Notes: generated from the sequence alone by a model not told the origin. DNA of 64,000 bases from an uncultured bacterium (GCA_902462155.1 CABQAQ010000004.1:124001-188000); one strand, 5' to 3'. Shown: positions 53,406 to 62,944, numbered from the stretch's first letter. Numbers and translations are program-made.

Positions 53406-53978
53406 TTATTTACTAGAATATAAATTAATTTTTATATTAATTATTAATAAAGTTTTATTTGCATAATATGGAGTAACTTCTAATTTTACTATATTAAGCA
53501 AATAAGGATATTTAAATATATCTTTTAAGAAGCCTTGTAAATTATTATAAGTACCAACCAAAGATAAATCAACAGAACATACGTTATATTTAATCGGATC
53601 ATTCTGAACAAGAATATCATCTGAAGGATTTTCTGTATAATTTATAGAAATTATTCTTAAATTATTAAACTCTAAAAATTTTGTAATGTCTTCCATAACA
53701 CTACTTAGAGCTACAATTGGACTTGTTGTATTATATTCCGGTTTATAAACTTGCCTATCTAGATGTCTACCTCTTTCTTGTAATATTTGATTTCTTTTTT
53801 TGAATTCATCTACCTGCATTTGTAATTGATCTACATTAGCTTGTTTTTCTACAACAATAGATCTAGATGGTATTATTTTTTTTAGCTCTGGTAAAGTATA
53901 ATAAATACCTGCAAAAACTACTATAAGTATCAATATAATATATAAAAAATATCTTTTAATTAACGATAAATGTTGCAC
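53406..53978 (-). CDS. PilO-like type IV pilus alignment protein
   Basis: PilO and PilN form the periplasmic alignment complex between the inner-membrane pilus platform and the secretin. The 190-residue protein has one N-terminal membrane helix (RYFLYIILILIVVFAGIYYTL), a coiled-coil part (VDQLQMQVDEFKKRNQILQERGRHL) and a ferredoxin-like domain (NLRIISINYTE, VDLSLVGTYNNLQGFLKDIFKYPYLLNIVKLEV). The segment GTYNNLQGFL is a PilO hallmark. It lies 31 bases downstream of the PilM-PilN fusion, as pilO normally follows pilN. Confidence 0.88.
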   Translation of the reverse strand: MQHLSLIKRYFLYIILILIVVFAGIYYTLPELKKIIPSRSIVVEKQANVDQLQMQVDEFKKRNQILQERGRHLDRQVYKPEYNTTSPIVALSSVMEDITKFLEFNNLRIISINYTENPSDDILVQNDPIKYNVCSVDLSLVGTYNNLQGFLKDIFKYPYLLNIVKLEVTPYYANKTLLIINIKINLYSSK

Positions 53979-54009
53979 TATATAACTTCCTTCTTATATT
54001 TTCAATAAA

Positions 54010-55812
54010 CTAATTTGTAGCTGATATAGGTTCTAATGGTAAAGTTGGCTTAACTACATTATTTATATTTGGATTATATTGTAACTGACTGGCATTATCA
54101 GTATTATTGCTATTGTTATTAGCATTATTATTTGTACTATTATTATTGTTATTGTTATTATTATTCGTATTGTTATTTGTATTACTATTCGTATTATTTG
54201 TAGAAGATGAAGCGGAATTTTCTGATGACTCTACAGCTTGAGTTGCTGCTTCTTTAGCTAAATAATTTGAATTTGATAATTGAAATTCGTATAAATTAGT
54301 ATCTTCATTTAAAACAAAATTTTGAACTTCTTGAGCCTCTTTAGCTCTTAATTTAGTTAACGATAAATCCGATTCGGTAATCATAACCTTTATGCTCTTA
54401 AAAAATTTATATATAAGGCTTATAGAAGTTGATTCTCCTTTAATAGCTATTGCTCCTGATGCATCAGAATAAAAATATGTTAGCCATAAATTATGAGGTA
54501 CTTCTACAGATATTGCATCATAATACAGTACTTGTTTTTTATTTCCGGCAATAATAAGTGGTACAGCTTGATTTATATCAATTTTTGGTTGCCCTTTACT
54601 ATTTTTTTCTATAAACTCATTATATTCTTTTTCTTTTTGCTCTAACTCCATCACTTTATTAACATTATATTTATTAAATTGAGATGAAATTATACCTATT
54701 AATCCAAAGAAAATAAAAATTATTACAACAATTATACCTGTAAACATTTGTACAAGTTTTGTATTAATTTCAACGTCTTTTCCAAAAAGATTTACTATTT
54801 CTGAAAAATCATCTTCACCAGAAGCAGTTTTGACTAAATTAAATTTATAAGAAAAATTAACACTAGGATAAAGAGCCGTACCTACAGATTCTATACTTAT
54901 TTTATTTACAAATTCCTCAGCGACCTCACTACCTACCGGAACAAATGGTCCATTAGCATATTTATTTCTATCAAGATACTTAATTTCTCCTTCAAAGATT
55001 AAGTTTGATGCTAATTTCTCTGCACTTACAGAATTAACCTCACTTACTACAAGTAATGCTTCTGCTTGAAAATTTTCTAATGATGGATTTACAACTTCTA
55101 TTATTGAATCGTATATTTCTGACTCTTCGAAAGATTGTATTGGCATTGGCATTTCATAATAGTTCACCCAGTTTGAACCTTTTATTGAATATAATGTACA
55201 ATTATTTGGAGAAACTAAAAGAATACTCCAAGGATCATTATTTTTACTTTTTTCCGGGAAAAAATTAGCAAAAATTATACCTCGTATAAAAGCTGATGTC
55301 GAAGTTTCAATAGCGTGTAATTTGCATCCTATTTCTTCTACTATATCTACAAGTTGAAGTACTACATTTTCTTGTACAGCCTCGGCTACAATCAACTTAT
55401 CATCGCCTTTTGCTTTTCTTCCTATGACAGGCATCCAAGACACTGTCGGAGTATTTTTTCTAAAAATATAATGTTGTTCTGCTTCTGACATTGCTGCTAA
55501 CAACAATTCATCTTTCGACATTGAAGATGGAAAACTTAAGAAAGAGCAATAAACATTTGGTAAACATATTACAACATCGCACTCTCTTGGTCTTAGCTTA
55601 AATTCTGCAAACAAACTATTTATTACTTCAGGTAATGAAAAATAATCATCAATTTCTCTTGAAACTATATTATAAGATAAATTACGTCTAGAATATTTTT
55701 TCACTTCCCAGCTTGATTTATCAATCTGTAACATTTCTATATAACCATGGTGTGAAATATTTATCCCTACAAATATTTTCGTTGCTATCCCTATGTCACT
55801 TAAAAAACTCAT
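54010..55812 (-). CDS. PilM-PilN fusion protein with poly-Asn tail
   Basis: Residues 1-330 are PilM-like, an actin-fold cytoplasmic protein (FVGINISHHGYIEMLQI, CDVVICLPNVYCSFLSFPS, LLLAAMSEAEQHY). One membrane helix (about 350-375, MFTGIIVVIIFIFFGLIGII) then leads to a PilN-like periplasmic part with a coiled coil and ferredoxin-like strands (DAISVEVPHNLWLTYFYSD). PilM and PilN are normally separate genes; their fusion gives a layout like GspL of type II secretion. Residues 537-571 are mostly Asn with Thr and Ser, a low-complexity tail. pilO follows, so the assignment as pilus platform protein is strong. Confidence 0.85.
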   Translation of the reverse strand: MSFLSDIGIATKIFVGINISHHGYIEMLQIDKSSWEVKKYSRRNLSYNIVSREIDDYFSLPEVINSLFAEFKLRPRECDVVICLPNVYCSFLSFPSSMSKDELLLAAMSEAEQHYIFRKNTPTVSWMPVIGRKAKGDDKLIVAEAVQENVVLQLVDIVEEIGCKLHAIETSTSAFIRGIIFANFFPEKSKNNDPWSILLVSPNNCTLYSIKGSNWVNYYEMPMPIQSFEESEIYDSIIEVVNPSLENFQAEALLVVSEVNSVSAEKLASNLIFEGEIKYLDRNKYANGPFVPVGSEVAEEFVNKISIESVGTALYPSVNFSYKFNLVKTASGEDDFSEIVNLFGKDVEINTKLVQMFTGIIVVIIFIFFGLIGIISSQFNKYNVNKVMELEQKEKEYNEFIEKNSKGQPKIDINQAVPLIIAGNKKQVLYYDAISVEVPHNLWLTYFYSDASGAIAIKGESTSISLIYKFFKSIKVMITESDLSLTKLRAKEAQEVQNFVLNEDTNLYEFQLSNSNYLAKEAATQAVESSENSASSSTNNTNSNTNNNTNNNNNNNNNSTNNNANNNSNNTDNASQLQYNPNINNVVKPTLPLEPISATN

Positions 55813-56012
55813 TATTTCTTCTCACAAACTCACTTTATAAATACTATATTTTATAATTTTATATATTATCATAGATTATATTTTTTATCAATTAATTTAA
55901 TTCAATCTAATATTTTTATATGATCTGTATTTTTCTTACTGTTATCTACTTTTTATACTTGTATAATTTTATTAAATTAATATATAATTATTATAAAAAG
56001 GAATAAATTTTT

Positions 56013-56798
56013 ATGAAACAAAATCAACAAAATCCAGCTAACTCAGATGATATTATTTTTGGCAAAAATACTATTATTGAGGCACTATCTAATAATTGTA
56101 GAAAGTTAAATAAAATTATTATACAAAAAGGTCTTCATAGAGATCAAAAAATAGACCATATCCTTGACTTAGCTAAAGAAAAAAAAATACTTTTCGAATT
56201 TTATAATAAAGAATATTTTAATAAATTTAACACGCTTTCTCATCAGGGAGTCTTGGCTTTTGTTTCGCCTATTGAGTATCTGGATCTTCATAGCTTTTTA
56301 GATATACAATTTGATAAAATTAAACAAAATCAGTCAAAAATTATCATTCTTGATGGTGTTACAGATCCACACAATCTCGGAGCTATTATCCGTACTTCTG
56401 CTTGTGCCGGTTTTGATGCTATTATTATTTCTGACCATAGAAATGCTAAGCTAAGCTCTATTGTCGAAAAAACCAGTGCCGGGGCGGTTAATCATATCCC
56501 GATTATAAAAGTCAATAGCCTATCTTACGCTATTGATACTCTAAAGAATAACCACTACTGGATAATTGCAACTGATATTAAAGCAAATAATAATTATTTT
56601 GAAATTGATTTTACAGATATGAATTTTGCTTTAATTTTGGGGTCAGAAGGTAAAGGAGCTACTAAAACAATGCTTAATAAATCCGATTTTAAAATTAAAA
56701 TACCTATTTTTAATAAATTTGATTCTTTAAACGTTTCAAATGCTGCTTCTATTGTTATTTATGAAGCTGTAAGACAAATCTGTATTAAAAATCAATAG
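56013..56798 (+). CDS. RlmB/TrmH-type SPOUT rRNA 2'-O-methyltransferase
   Basis: This enzyme family puts a 2'-O-methyl group on G2251 of 23S rRNA (RlmB) or related sites. The 261-residue protein has the N-terminal substrate-binding part beginning DDIIFGKNTIIEALSNN, and the SPOUT knot motifs LDGVTDPHNLGAIIRTSACAGFDA, LILGSEGKGATK and IPIFNKFDSLNVSNAASIVIYE. All three motifs of the TrmH group are intact. AAAGGAA lies before the ATG. It is 36 bases upstream of the sigma factor gene. Confidence 0.94.
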   Translation: MKQNQQNPANSDDIIFGKNTIIEALSNNCRKLNKIIIQKGLHRDQKIDHILDLAKEKKILFEFYNKEYFNKFNTLSHQGVLAFVSPIEYLDLHSFLDIQFDKIKQNQSKIIILDGVTDPHNLGAIIRTSACAGFDAIIISDHRNAKLSSIVEKTSAGAVNHIPIIKVNSLSYAIDTLKNNHYWIIATDIKANNNYFEIDFTDMNFALILGSEGKGATKTMLNKSDFKIKIPIFNKFDSLNVSNAASIVIYEAVRQICIKNQ

Positions 56799-56834
56799 TT
56801 TTATTAGCATAATTTAGAATGGAGATGATTTATA

Positions 56835-57806
56835 GTGCAAAATACTCGTCATAAAAGTGTTGATATTATCGAAGAAGATATTTCTTCTAATAATCTTGAA
56901 TCAGAAGAGTGTATTAATTTAGAAGAACCTAAAATACACGAAAATTTAACCAGCATTAACTCTGATGATTCTGTAAGAATTTATCTTCAACAAATTGGGA
57001 AAATAAAACTTCTAAAGTCTGATGAAGAACTTGAATTGGCTAAAAGAATTAAAAATAATAATGATGAGTCTGCTAAAGAAAAGCTTGTAAATTCTAACTT
57101 AAGACTTGTTGTTAGTATTGCTAAAAAGTATATAGGTCGAGGATTATCTTTTCTTGATTTAATACAAGAAGGCAATCTAGGCTTAATGAAAGCTGCTGAA
57201 CGTTTTGACTATTCTAAAGGGTATAAGTTTTCTACTTATGCTACTTGGTGGATTCAGCAGTCAATCAGTAGGGCTATTGCTGATAAATCAAGATTAATAA
57301 GATTACCTGTTCATATGATTGAAACTTTAAATAAAATTAAAAAAGCCGCTTCAGAGTTATCGTCCGAGCTTGGTAGACCAGCCACTAAAGAAGAAATTGC
57401 CTATCGATTGGGTATTACTTTAAGTAAACTGGGACAACTTATATCCTCTGCTCAAGAAACTATAAGTATTGAGACTCCAACTAACCATAAAGAAGAATCA
57501 ACTATTATTGGCGATTTTATTGTAGACGAGGATTCATTATCTCCTGACACAAAAGTTACTCAAGAAAATTTATTTGGAGATATTAGAAAAATTTTAAATA
57601 AATTAAGTCAAAAAGAACGTGATGTTCTTATTATGAGATACGGACTTAATGATGATGGCGATAAAAAAACTTTAGAAGAAATAGGATCTAGATATGGTGT
57701 ATCCAGAGAACGTATACGACAGATCGAAAATAGAGCTTTGTCTAAACTTAAAAAAATGTGTAAAAATTGTAATTCTAACAAAAATTTAAAATATTACATT
57801 AATTGA
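56835..57806 (+). CDS. RNA polymerase sigma factor, RpoD/SigA family
   Basis: The 323-residue product has region 1.2 (DDSVRIYLQQIGKIKLLKSDEE), region 2 (NLRLVVSIAKKYIGRGLSFLDLIQEGNLGLMKAAERFDYSKGYKFSTYATWWIQQSI), region 3, and region 4 with the helix-turn-helix (TLEEIGSRYGVSRERIRQIENRALSKL). The long region 1.1 of primary sigma factors is missing. Length and regions fit a primary or group 2 sigma factor, as in cyanobacteria, so I give no symbol. The start is GTG at 56835 with GGAG 10 bases upstream. It recognises -10 TATAAT type promoters, not the sigma-28 type. Confidence 0.93.
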   Translation: MQNTRHKSVDIIEEDISSNNLESEECINLEEPKIHENLTSINSDDSVRIYLQQIGKIKLLKSDEELELAKRIKNNNDESAKEKLVNSNLRLVVSIAKKYIGRGLSFLDLIQEGNLGLMKAAERFDYSKGYKFSTYATWWIQQSISRAIADKSRLIRLPVHMIETLNKIKKAASELSSELGRPATKEEIAYRLGITLSKLGQLISSAQETISIETPTNHKEESTIIGDFIVDEDSLSPDTKVTQENLFGDIRKILNKLSQKERDVLIMRYGLNDDGDKKTLEEIGSRYGVSRERIRQIENRALSKLKKMCKNCNSNKNLKYYIN

Positions 57807-57824
57807 CTTTTATAATATTTATAT

Positions 57825-57859
57825 AAAAAAGCCGGTTATTTATTTAAACCGGCTTTTTT
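57825..57859. terminator. Bidirectional hairpin terminator
   Basis: AAAAAAGCCGGTT (57825-57837) pairs with AACCGGCTTTTTT (57847-57859), a 13-bp stem with a 9-base loop. It separates the convergent sigma factor and aldehyde dehydrogenase genes. Confidence 0.88.
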
Positions 57860-57865
57860 ATTCTT

Positions 57866-59323
57866 CTAGTTATAGTATCCAACAAGTGCTTTATATTCTA
57901 TATATTCATCAAATCCAAACTCACCCCATTCTCTTCCATTACCAGACTGTTTAAAACCTCCAAATGGTAAATTTACATCTATTTCGTCGTTTTCTCTATA
58001 TGCGCTATTAAAATATATTTGACCGGCTGGAATCTTATCTGCTACTTTTTTTAATTCTTCTGTATCAGTTTCTTGAATATATGCTGCTAAGCCGTAATCT
58101 GTATTACAAGCAAGCTCTATACTCTCTTCAATTGTATCATATCCTTGTATTACAAGAACTGGTCCAAAAATTTCTTCTTTTACTATTTTCATATCCTCTT
58201 TTGTATTTATAAACACTGTAGGTTTCACATAATAGCCTTTTTCTAGTCCGTCAGGCTTTCCTAAACCGCCTATTACAACTTCTGCTCCTTCTTCTATACC
58301 TTTTTTTATATAATTTTCTACACGCTTAAATTGTTCTTTATTCACAACCGGACCTATATATGCGCCACTATACGGATTGCCTACGGTTATTTCTTTTTCT
58401 ACTTCTTTTACTGATTCTTTTACTATTCCCATTTTTGAATTTTCAACAATTAATCTTGAAGGCGCAGCACAAGTTTGACCGGAATTTAACATGAGATTTC
58501 TTATACAACTCTTTGTACATAATCTAACATCTGCTGACGGTAAAACTATATTGGGACTCTTTCCGCCTAACTCTTGGACAATTCTTTTTATATTATCTGC
58601 TCCATTTTTCTGAACAAGAACTCCTGCTCTTTTTGAACCTGTAAAAGATATCATTTGAATATCTTTATGTTTACTTATTGCATTCCCAACTACCTCTCCA
58701 TCTCCATACAACATGTTAAATACTCCGGCTGGAAGATCTGACTTCCCTATGATTTCAGCTAAAACCTTTGATGTCAATGGTGAATACTCTGAAGGTTTCC
58801 ATACTATCGTGCATCCTGTTGCTATAGCAGGTAAAAATTTTGTCATAAATACACCAATTGGCCAATTCCAAGGCGTAATTATTCCACATACTCCTATTGG
58901 AACCTTTTTTATTTTACTCTTTTTATAATCAATTTCAAATTTATAATTTTTTAAATTAGTTATACTGCTATTTAAATGCTCTAACCCTAATGGAATCTGA
59001 GCCTCTTTTGCTAAATTATATGGACAACCTAATTCTTTTATTATTGCTTCTACTAAGTCATCCTGTCTTTCTTCGTAATTCTTTTTTATTGATTTTAGAA
59101 TCTTTAATCTTTCTTCTATCTTTGTATATTGATATGCTTTAAAAGCTTTTTGGGCAAACTCTACTGCTATATCCACATCTTGTTCATTTGCTAATTGTAA
59201 CTGTGCATAAACTTCCTCATTTGATGGATCTATACAATTAAACTTCTTATCTCCTTTTGGAATTACAAATTCTCCATTAATAAAACTTTTTAATAGTTGA
59301 CTCATTTCTTTTTTACTCTCCAT
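57866..59323 (-). CDS. NAD(P)-dependent aldehyde dehydrogenase
   Basis: The 485-residue enzyme oxidises an aldehyde to its acid. It has the cofactor segment PWNWPIGVFMTKFLPAIATGCTIVWKPSEYSPLT, the FTGSKRAG motif, the general-base Glu in VQELGGKSPNIVL, the catalytic Cys in NSGQTCAAPSRL and the C-terminal PFGGFKQSGNGREWGEFGFDEY. The substrate is not evident. The ATG at 59323 is used, but a second ATG six codons in (59305) has a better GGAG site and could be the real start. It stands alone between convergent and divergent neighbours. Confidence 0.93.
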   Translation of the reverse strand: MESKKEMSQLLKSFINGEFVIPKGDKKFNCIDPSNEEVYAQLQLANEQDVDIAVEFAQKAFKAYQYTKIEERLKILKSIKKNYEERQDDLVEAIIKELGCPYNLAKEAQIPLGLEHLNSSITNLKNYKFEIDYKKSKIKKVPIGVCGIITPWNWPIGVFMTKFLPAIATGCTIVWKPSEYSPLTSKVLAEIIGKSDLPAGVFNMLYGDGEVVGNAISKHKDIQMISFTGSKRAGVLVQKNGADNIKRIVQELGGKSPNIVLPSADVRLCTKSCIRNLMLNSGQTCAAPSRLIVENSKMGIVKESVKEVEKEITVGNPYSGAYIGPVVNKEQFKRVENYIKKGIEEGAEVVIGGLGKPDGLEKGYYVKPTVFINTKEDMKIVKEEIFGPVLVIQGYDTIEESIELACNTDYGLAAYIQETDTEELKKVADKIPAGQIYFNSAYRENDEIDVNLPFGGFKQSGNGREWGEFGFDEYIEYKALVGYYN

Positions 59324-59447
59324 ATTATTTTAATTAAACTTTTATAAAGTAAAACTAAATTAAAAACTTTTTTATCTTAATGTTGCGATTCCATAAGATT
59401 ATTTTTATTTACATATAAACTATACGTTTTTATTTTATAATTTTTTT

Positions 59448-59831
59448 ATGGAGAAAAATCTAGAAAAATTCATAGGTGAAGATAATTTATTAAAAATATC
59501 TAAATTATCAGACAAAATGCAAAAAAAAACTATAAAACTTTATAAAATAGCAAAAAAGAAAAATATTAAATTTAATATAGCAAGTGGATTAAGAACATAT
59601 TCAGAACAAAAAGAACTATTTGATAAATATTTTCACATATATGGTCCGAAAAAAGTAAGTATTCCTGGATATAGTGAACACGAACGTGGTTTAGCTATTG
59701 ATATCACAGTTGGAAATAATTTATCTTATCATGCAAAATATAAATACTTAGGCAAAATATGGGAATCCTTAGGTGGCGTTTGGGGTGGAAATACTATTGA
59801 TGAGTATTGGCATTTTGAAATTGTAAATTAA
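59448..59831 (+). CDS. M15 family zinc peptidase (VanY/endolysin-like), without signal peptide
   Basis: The 127-residue protein is a compact M15 peptidase that would cleave peptidoglycan stem peptides. Seen motifs are FNIASGLRTYSEQKELFDKY, PGYSEHERGLAIDITVG (zinc His78 and Asp85) and DEYWHFEIV (zinc His122). The size and the lack of signal peptide or membrane helix are like phage endolysins of the L-Ala-D-Glu peptidase type (CwlK-like). How it would reach the wall is unclear. No holin or phage gene is beside it, so I treat it as a stand-alone gene, perhaps a domesticated phage gene. Confidence 0.85.
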   Translation: MEKNLEKFIGEDNLLKISKLSDKMQKKTIKLYKIAKKKNIKFNIASGLRTYSEQKELFDKYFHIYGPKKVSIPGYSEHERGLAIDITVGNNLSYHAKYKYLGKIWESLGGVWGGNTIDEYWHFEIVN

Positions 59832-59906
59832 ATTTTTAACCATAATTTTTTATTTTTTTTGTATAGTTTTTATGATATATTAACTAATTATATGGAGGAA
59901 TTTATT

Positions 59907-60689
59907 ATGAAAAAAATTCATACTTTTATTTTAATTTTTATTATTTATTTGTTTAATACCATCAACTTTGCAATATCCGCTACAAATGACGATCCGGAAA
60001 TTATATTAAAAAAAGGAACAATTCTTAGCGTTAAACTTAAAGATAATTTCTCTAACCTTAAAATAGGTGATGAAAAAAACTTAGTTATTAATCCTCGTAC
60101 ATTAAGATCAAAAAAAATTAAATGGAATTCTTTAGCTGTTTCATTGGATAATCCTCCATATATTATAGGAAAAGTTTTTGATGTTACAAATGAATATTCT
60201 ATAGCCAGAAGTTCAAATGTAGATAAACTTCAAATGAATTTTAAATCAATTGTAATCAATAATATTGAATATCCTATAAAAGCTCAGTTTAAAACAATTG
60301 ATAATTCTAATAAAGCTACTGAAAATACAGCTACTTATAATTATAATCTTATTTTACTTGATAATGTTTATGAATATAAAGGACATATTGTTAGATCTCA
60401 TTATATGCAAAATAAAGAATCTTTAATTAATGAAAAAAAAGCTTTAATTATAAACCAAAATAAGCTTAGATATTATGATTATAAAATAAAATCTAATCCT
60501 AAAAATCCAGATGCTTACTTTAATCGTTCTGTTGCCAGATATAATTATAATATCAAAAATGCTGCTTTAAGTGATGCAAATACATCCTTAGTTTTATATA
60601 AAAAGAATTATAATGAAAGGGGTATCAAAAAAGCAGAGTATTTAATTAAGTGTATTAAAACAGATACACCTTACTTTAGAACTAAATAA
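59907..60689 (+). CDS. Secreted hypothetical protein with TPR-like tail
   Basis: The 260-residue product starts with a clear signal peptide (MKKIHTFILIFIIYLFNTIN then FAISA). The mature part is a beta-rich domain (ILKKGTILSVKLKDNFSNLKIGDEKN) with later strands, and the last 70 residues (NPKNPDAYFNRSVARYNYNI, then AALSDANTSLVLYKKNYNERG) resemble one or two TPR units. GGAGGAA precedes the ATG at 59907; the frame extends to 59859 but the added 16 residues have no support. I do not recognise a named family. It is probably periplasmic or outer-membrane associated. Confidence 0.65.
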   Translation: MKKIHTFILIFIIYLFNTINFAISATNDDPEIILKKGTILSVKLKDNFSNLKIGDEKNLVINPRTLRSKKIKWNSLAVSLDNPPYIIGKVFDVTNEYSIARSSNVDKLQMNFKSIVINNIEYPIKAQFKTIDNSNKATENTATYNYNLILLDNVYEYKGHIVRSHYMQNKESLINEKKALIINQNKLRYYDYKIKSNPKNPDAYFNRSVARYNYNIKNAALSDANTSLVLYKKNYNERGIKKAEYLIKCIKTDTPYFRTK

Positions 60690-60751
60690 TTATAGAACTA
60701 AATGACTATAAATTTTAGAAATAGAATAATTAATATAATATATTAATTATT

Positions 60752-61279
60752 CTATTTTTTATTTATTTTTTCAGCTATTTTAGCTCCAAGATCATAAGAC
60801 TTAATTGATGTAAATATTTGTATTGCAGCTTCTACAGCTAATAGTCCAAATTTTACAAATTTATTTTTAGAATTTTCTCGTAATTTTTTTATTCCTGATT
60901 TATTAATCAGATTTTTTGTTACTTCTTCTCCTAAAAACATTGTAGACATACTTAATCCTTCCTTTATTAAGGCGGATTTTTTATCATCAGATTTAATAAC
61001 TCTTACACCTGCTGCTACTGTTAATAAAGGATTTATATGTTGAGAACTCCAATTAATAAATTTTGATGCTTCTTTAAATATAGAATTAGAATTGCTAAGT
61101 GCACTCATAGCATCTACTGCGACAGAGGCACCTTTGCCTATCATCCCATCTAACTTTGAGGCTGCCATTAAAGCATTCTTTGCTTGGCCTCCTACAACTA
61201 ATAATCTTCCTGTATCTCCATTTAAAACCTTTTCTCCGTTTCTATAAGCATATACTCCGGATATTATTGGATTTGCCAT
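60752..61279 (-). CDS. Hypothetical protein with hydrophobic Gly/Ala-rich segments
   Basis: I do not recognise this 175-residue protein. It starts MANPIISGVYAYRNGEKVLN, has Gly/Ala/Met-rich helical parts (AKNALMAASKLDGMIGKGAS, INPLLTVAAGVRVIK) and a hydrophobic C-terminal helix (FGLLAVEAAIQIF). No signal peptide is seen. GTGGGTG precedes the ATG. It stands alone, convergent with the secreted gene. It resembles, by composition only, other lineage-type hypotheticals in this window. Confidence 0.55.
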   Translation of the reverse strand: MANPIISGVYAYRNGEKVLNGDTGRLLVVGGQAKNALMAASKLDGMIGKGASVAVDAMSALSNSNSIFKEASKFINWSSQHINPLLTVAAGVRVIKSDDKKSALIKEGLSMSTMFLGEEVTKNLINKSGIKKLRENSKNKFVKFGLLAVEAAIQIFTSIKSYDLGAKIAEKINKK

Positions 61280-61455
61280 TTTATATTACACCCACTTTTT
61301 TATTTACACATATACTATTTTATAAAAACATTCTTTTTATAAAAATTGATTATTTCTATACATTATATATACATTTCTTAACATAATAATATAATTATTT
61401 CTCTATAAAAAATTATATTACCTCATTTAGAAAATATTTTAAAAAAGTTTTTTTA

Positions 61456-62157
61456 TTAATCTTTTTGTTTTATATACTCTTTATAATTTAATTTTATATC
61501 GTCATACAATTGATTTATATTCATAGAAAGTAAATTTTTATATTTTTCAATATCCTCTTTTGTAAGTTCGTCCTCAACAATATAAATAGGATCTCCAAAT
61601 TTTACTACAGTATTACAAAATCCTAATGGAAATCTAAACTCATCCCAAGTGTTAAATTTAAGGAAATTCCATTCCGGAGAATAATATGCCATAGGAATAA
61701 TTGGAACATTAGCACTTTTTGCTATCGAAATTATACCTTTATGTACTGTTCCTCTTGGACCTCTTGGTCCATCTATTGTAATAGCACCTATTTCACCTTC
61801 CCTTAAAACTTCTATCATTTTCATTGCTGCAGATACACCGTGCTTACTTTTTGATCCCCTTATAACTTTTAAACCCATTACTTCGGTTGCTCCAGCTATT
61901 ATATCTCCATCTTTAGAGTTTGATATCATAACATGTACTCTACTTCGATCTTTTATTGTATACAAACAACATTGATGGGCGTGCAATAATGCTATTATAT
62001 AATTATCTATTTTGGGATAATTAATAGGCTTAAATACTATTGTTTTTGAAGATATCTTAAATAATATAGACACTAAACCGGTTAAAATATCTCCACCTAA
62101 AAAATCACCTAAAAATCTTTTCCTTAATATTCTTAATTTTTCTTTTATTTCTTTCAT
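61456..62157 (-). CDS. Lysophospholipid acyltransferase family protein, DUF374
   Basis: The 233-residue protein matches DUF374 of the LPLAT superfamily: segments HAHQCCLYTIKD (the acyltransferase His of the HxxxxD-type region), VMGLKVIRGSKSKHGVSAAMKMIEVLREG, AITIDGPRGPRGTVHKGIISIAKSANVPIIPMAYYS. A hydrophobic stretch lies near the N-terminus. Such enzymes may add the late acyl chains to lipid A in organisms lacking LpxL, which would suit the lpx genes here; the substrate is inference. No ribosome binding site stands out before the ATG. Confidence 0.88.
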   Translation of the reverse strand: MKEIKEKLRILRKRFLGDFLGGDILTGLVSILFKISSKTIVFKPINYPKIDNYIIALLHAHQCCLYTIKDRSRVHVMISNSKDGDIIAGATEVMGLKVIRGSKSKHGVSAAMKMIEVLREGEIGAITIDGPRGPRGTVHKGIISIAKSANVPIIPMAYYSPEWNFLKFNTWDEFRFPLGFCNTVVKFGDPIYIVEDELTKEDIEKYKNLLSMNINQLYDDIKLNYKEYIKQKD

Positions 62158-62254
62158 GATTATTCAATTTTAACATAAAAAATTTTTCTCTTCTTTTTTA
62201 TATATCCTTGTTAACATAAATTTATATTTTATCTATTAATATCAATAATTTATT

Positions 62255-62282
62255 TTGACAATACTTTATAAAAATATAAAAT
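62255..62282 (+). promoter_or_regulatory. Probable promoter of the 191-residue hypothetical gene
   Basis: TTGACA (62255-62260), 16 bases and TAAAAT (62277-62282) form a good housekeeping promoter. The start codon is at 62301, so the leader would be about 12 bases and includes AAAGGG. Confidence 0.5.
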
Positions 62283-62300
62283 TAGAAAGGGAATTTATAT

Positions 62301-62876
62301 ATGCAACCAATTAATCACCTTGTAGTATCTGATTCATCACCTCAAACTGTATTACACAATGTTAACAAAAAAACTATGCTTCAAGGACGAAAATATCTTG
62401 ATGTAAGTACACTACATACTTCCCCTAAAACTAGCTTATCTAAAAATTTAATAGATATTTTACACAAAAACGGAACTGAAGTTACAACTCAAGATACTCA
62501 ATTAAATTTATATAAACCTCATTTCTATAGCAATGGTTATCAAGGATTTCAAGCTCAATTAAATTTCGATACAGGTTTAAAACTCCATTGTAATTTAGAA
62601 CCTCATTATATGTATAATATAGATTTCAATACTTCGTGCTATCCACCTTTGCAAATATCAACACTAAAGATTGCAGATATTGAACTTCATAGACCTCGAG
62701 ATCAAAAATCTCAACCTATGGATATTGTAAATATGTCTAATTTAAAAGAAATATCGAAACCTGATAATATAAAATTTATGAGTTTAGACCCTGAAACAGG
62801 CATAGATCAATCTTGCAACTATGTTGTTAAACATTACTCTAATGGCCAAAATAAATATTATCAAGTTAATCAATAA
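62301..62876 (+). CDS. Hypothetical 191-residue protein
   Basis: I do not recognise this protein. It is polar, His/Asn/Gln/Leu-rich, without signal peptide or membrane helix. The middle (HFYSNGYQGFQAQLNFDTGL then KLHCNLEPHYMYNIDF) looks beta-rich, and three Cys are scattered. AGAAAGGG lies about 9 bases before the ATG and a full promoter lies upstream. It ends in one of the strongest terminators of the window. It lies between the divergent DUF374 gene and convergent prs. Confidence 0.6.
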   Translation: MQPINHLVVSDSSPQTVLHNVNKKTMLQGRKYLDVSTLHTSPKTSLSKNLIDILHKNGTEVTTQDTQLNLYKPHFYSNGYQGFQAQLNFDTGLKLHCNLEPHYMYNIDFNTSCYPPLQISTLKIADIELHRPRDQKSQPMDIVNMSNLKEISKPDNIKFMSLDPETGIDQSCNYVVKHYSNGQNKYYQVNQ

Positions 62877-62900
62877 GAATAATCTTTATGTATAAATTTT

Positions 62901-62944
62901 AAAATAGGAGCCGCAAATATTAAATTTGCGGCTCCTATTTTTTT
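62901..62944. terminator. Strong bidirectional hairpin terminator
   Basis: An 18-bp perfect stem (62901-62918 with 62924-62941, loop ATTAA) with the GC-rich core GGAGCCGC is followed by TTT. It separates the convergent hypothetical gene and prs. Confidence 0.9.

Noticed and set aside
54100..54205. Asn-codon tract taken for a tandem-repeat locus or CRISPR
   Set aside because: It is an in-frame run of AAT/AAC codons in the PilM-PilN fusion; there are no spacers or regular repeat units.
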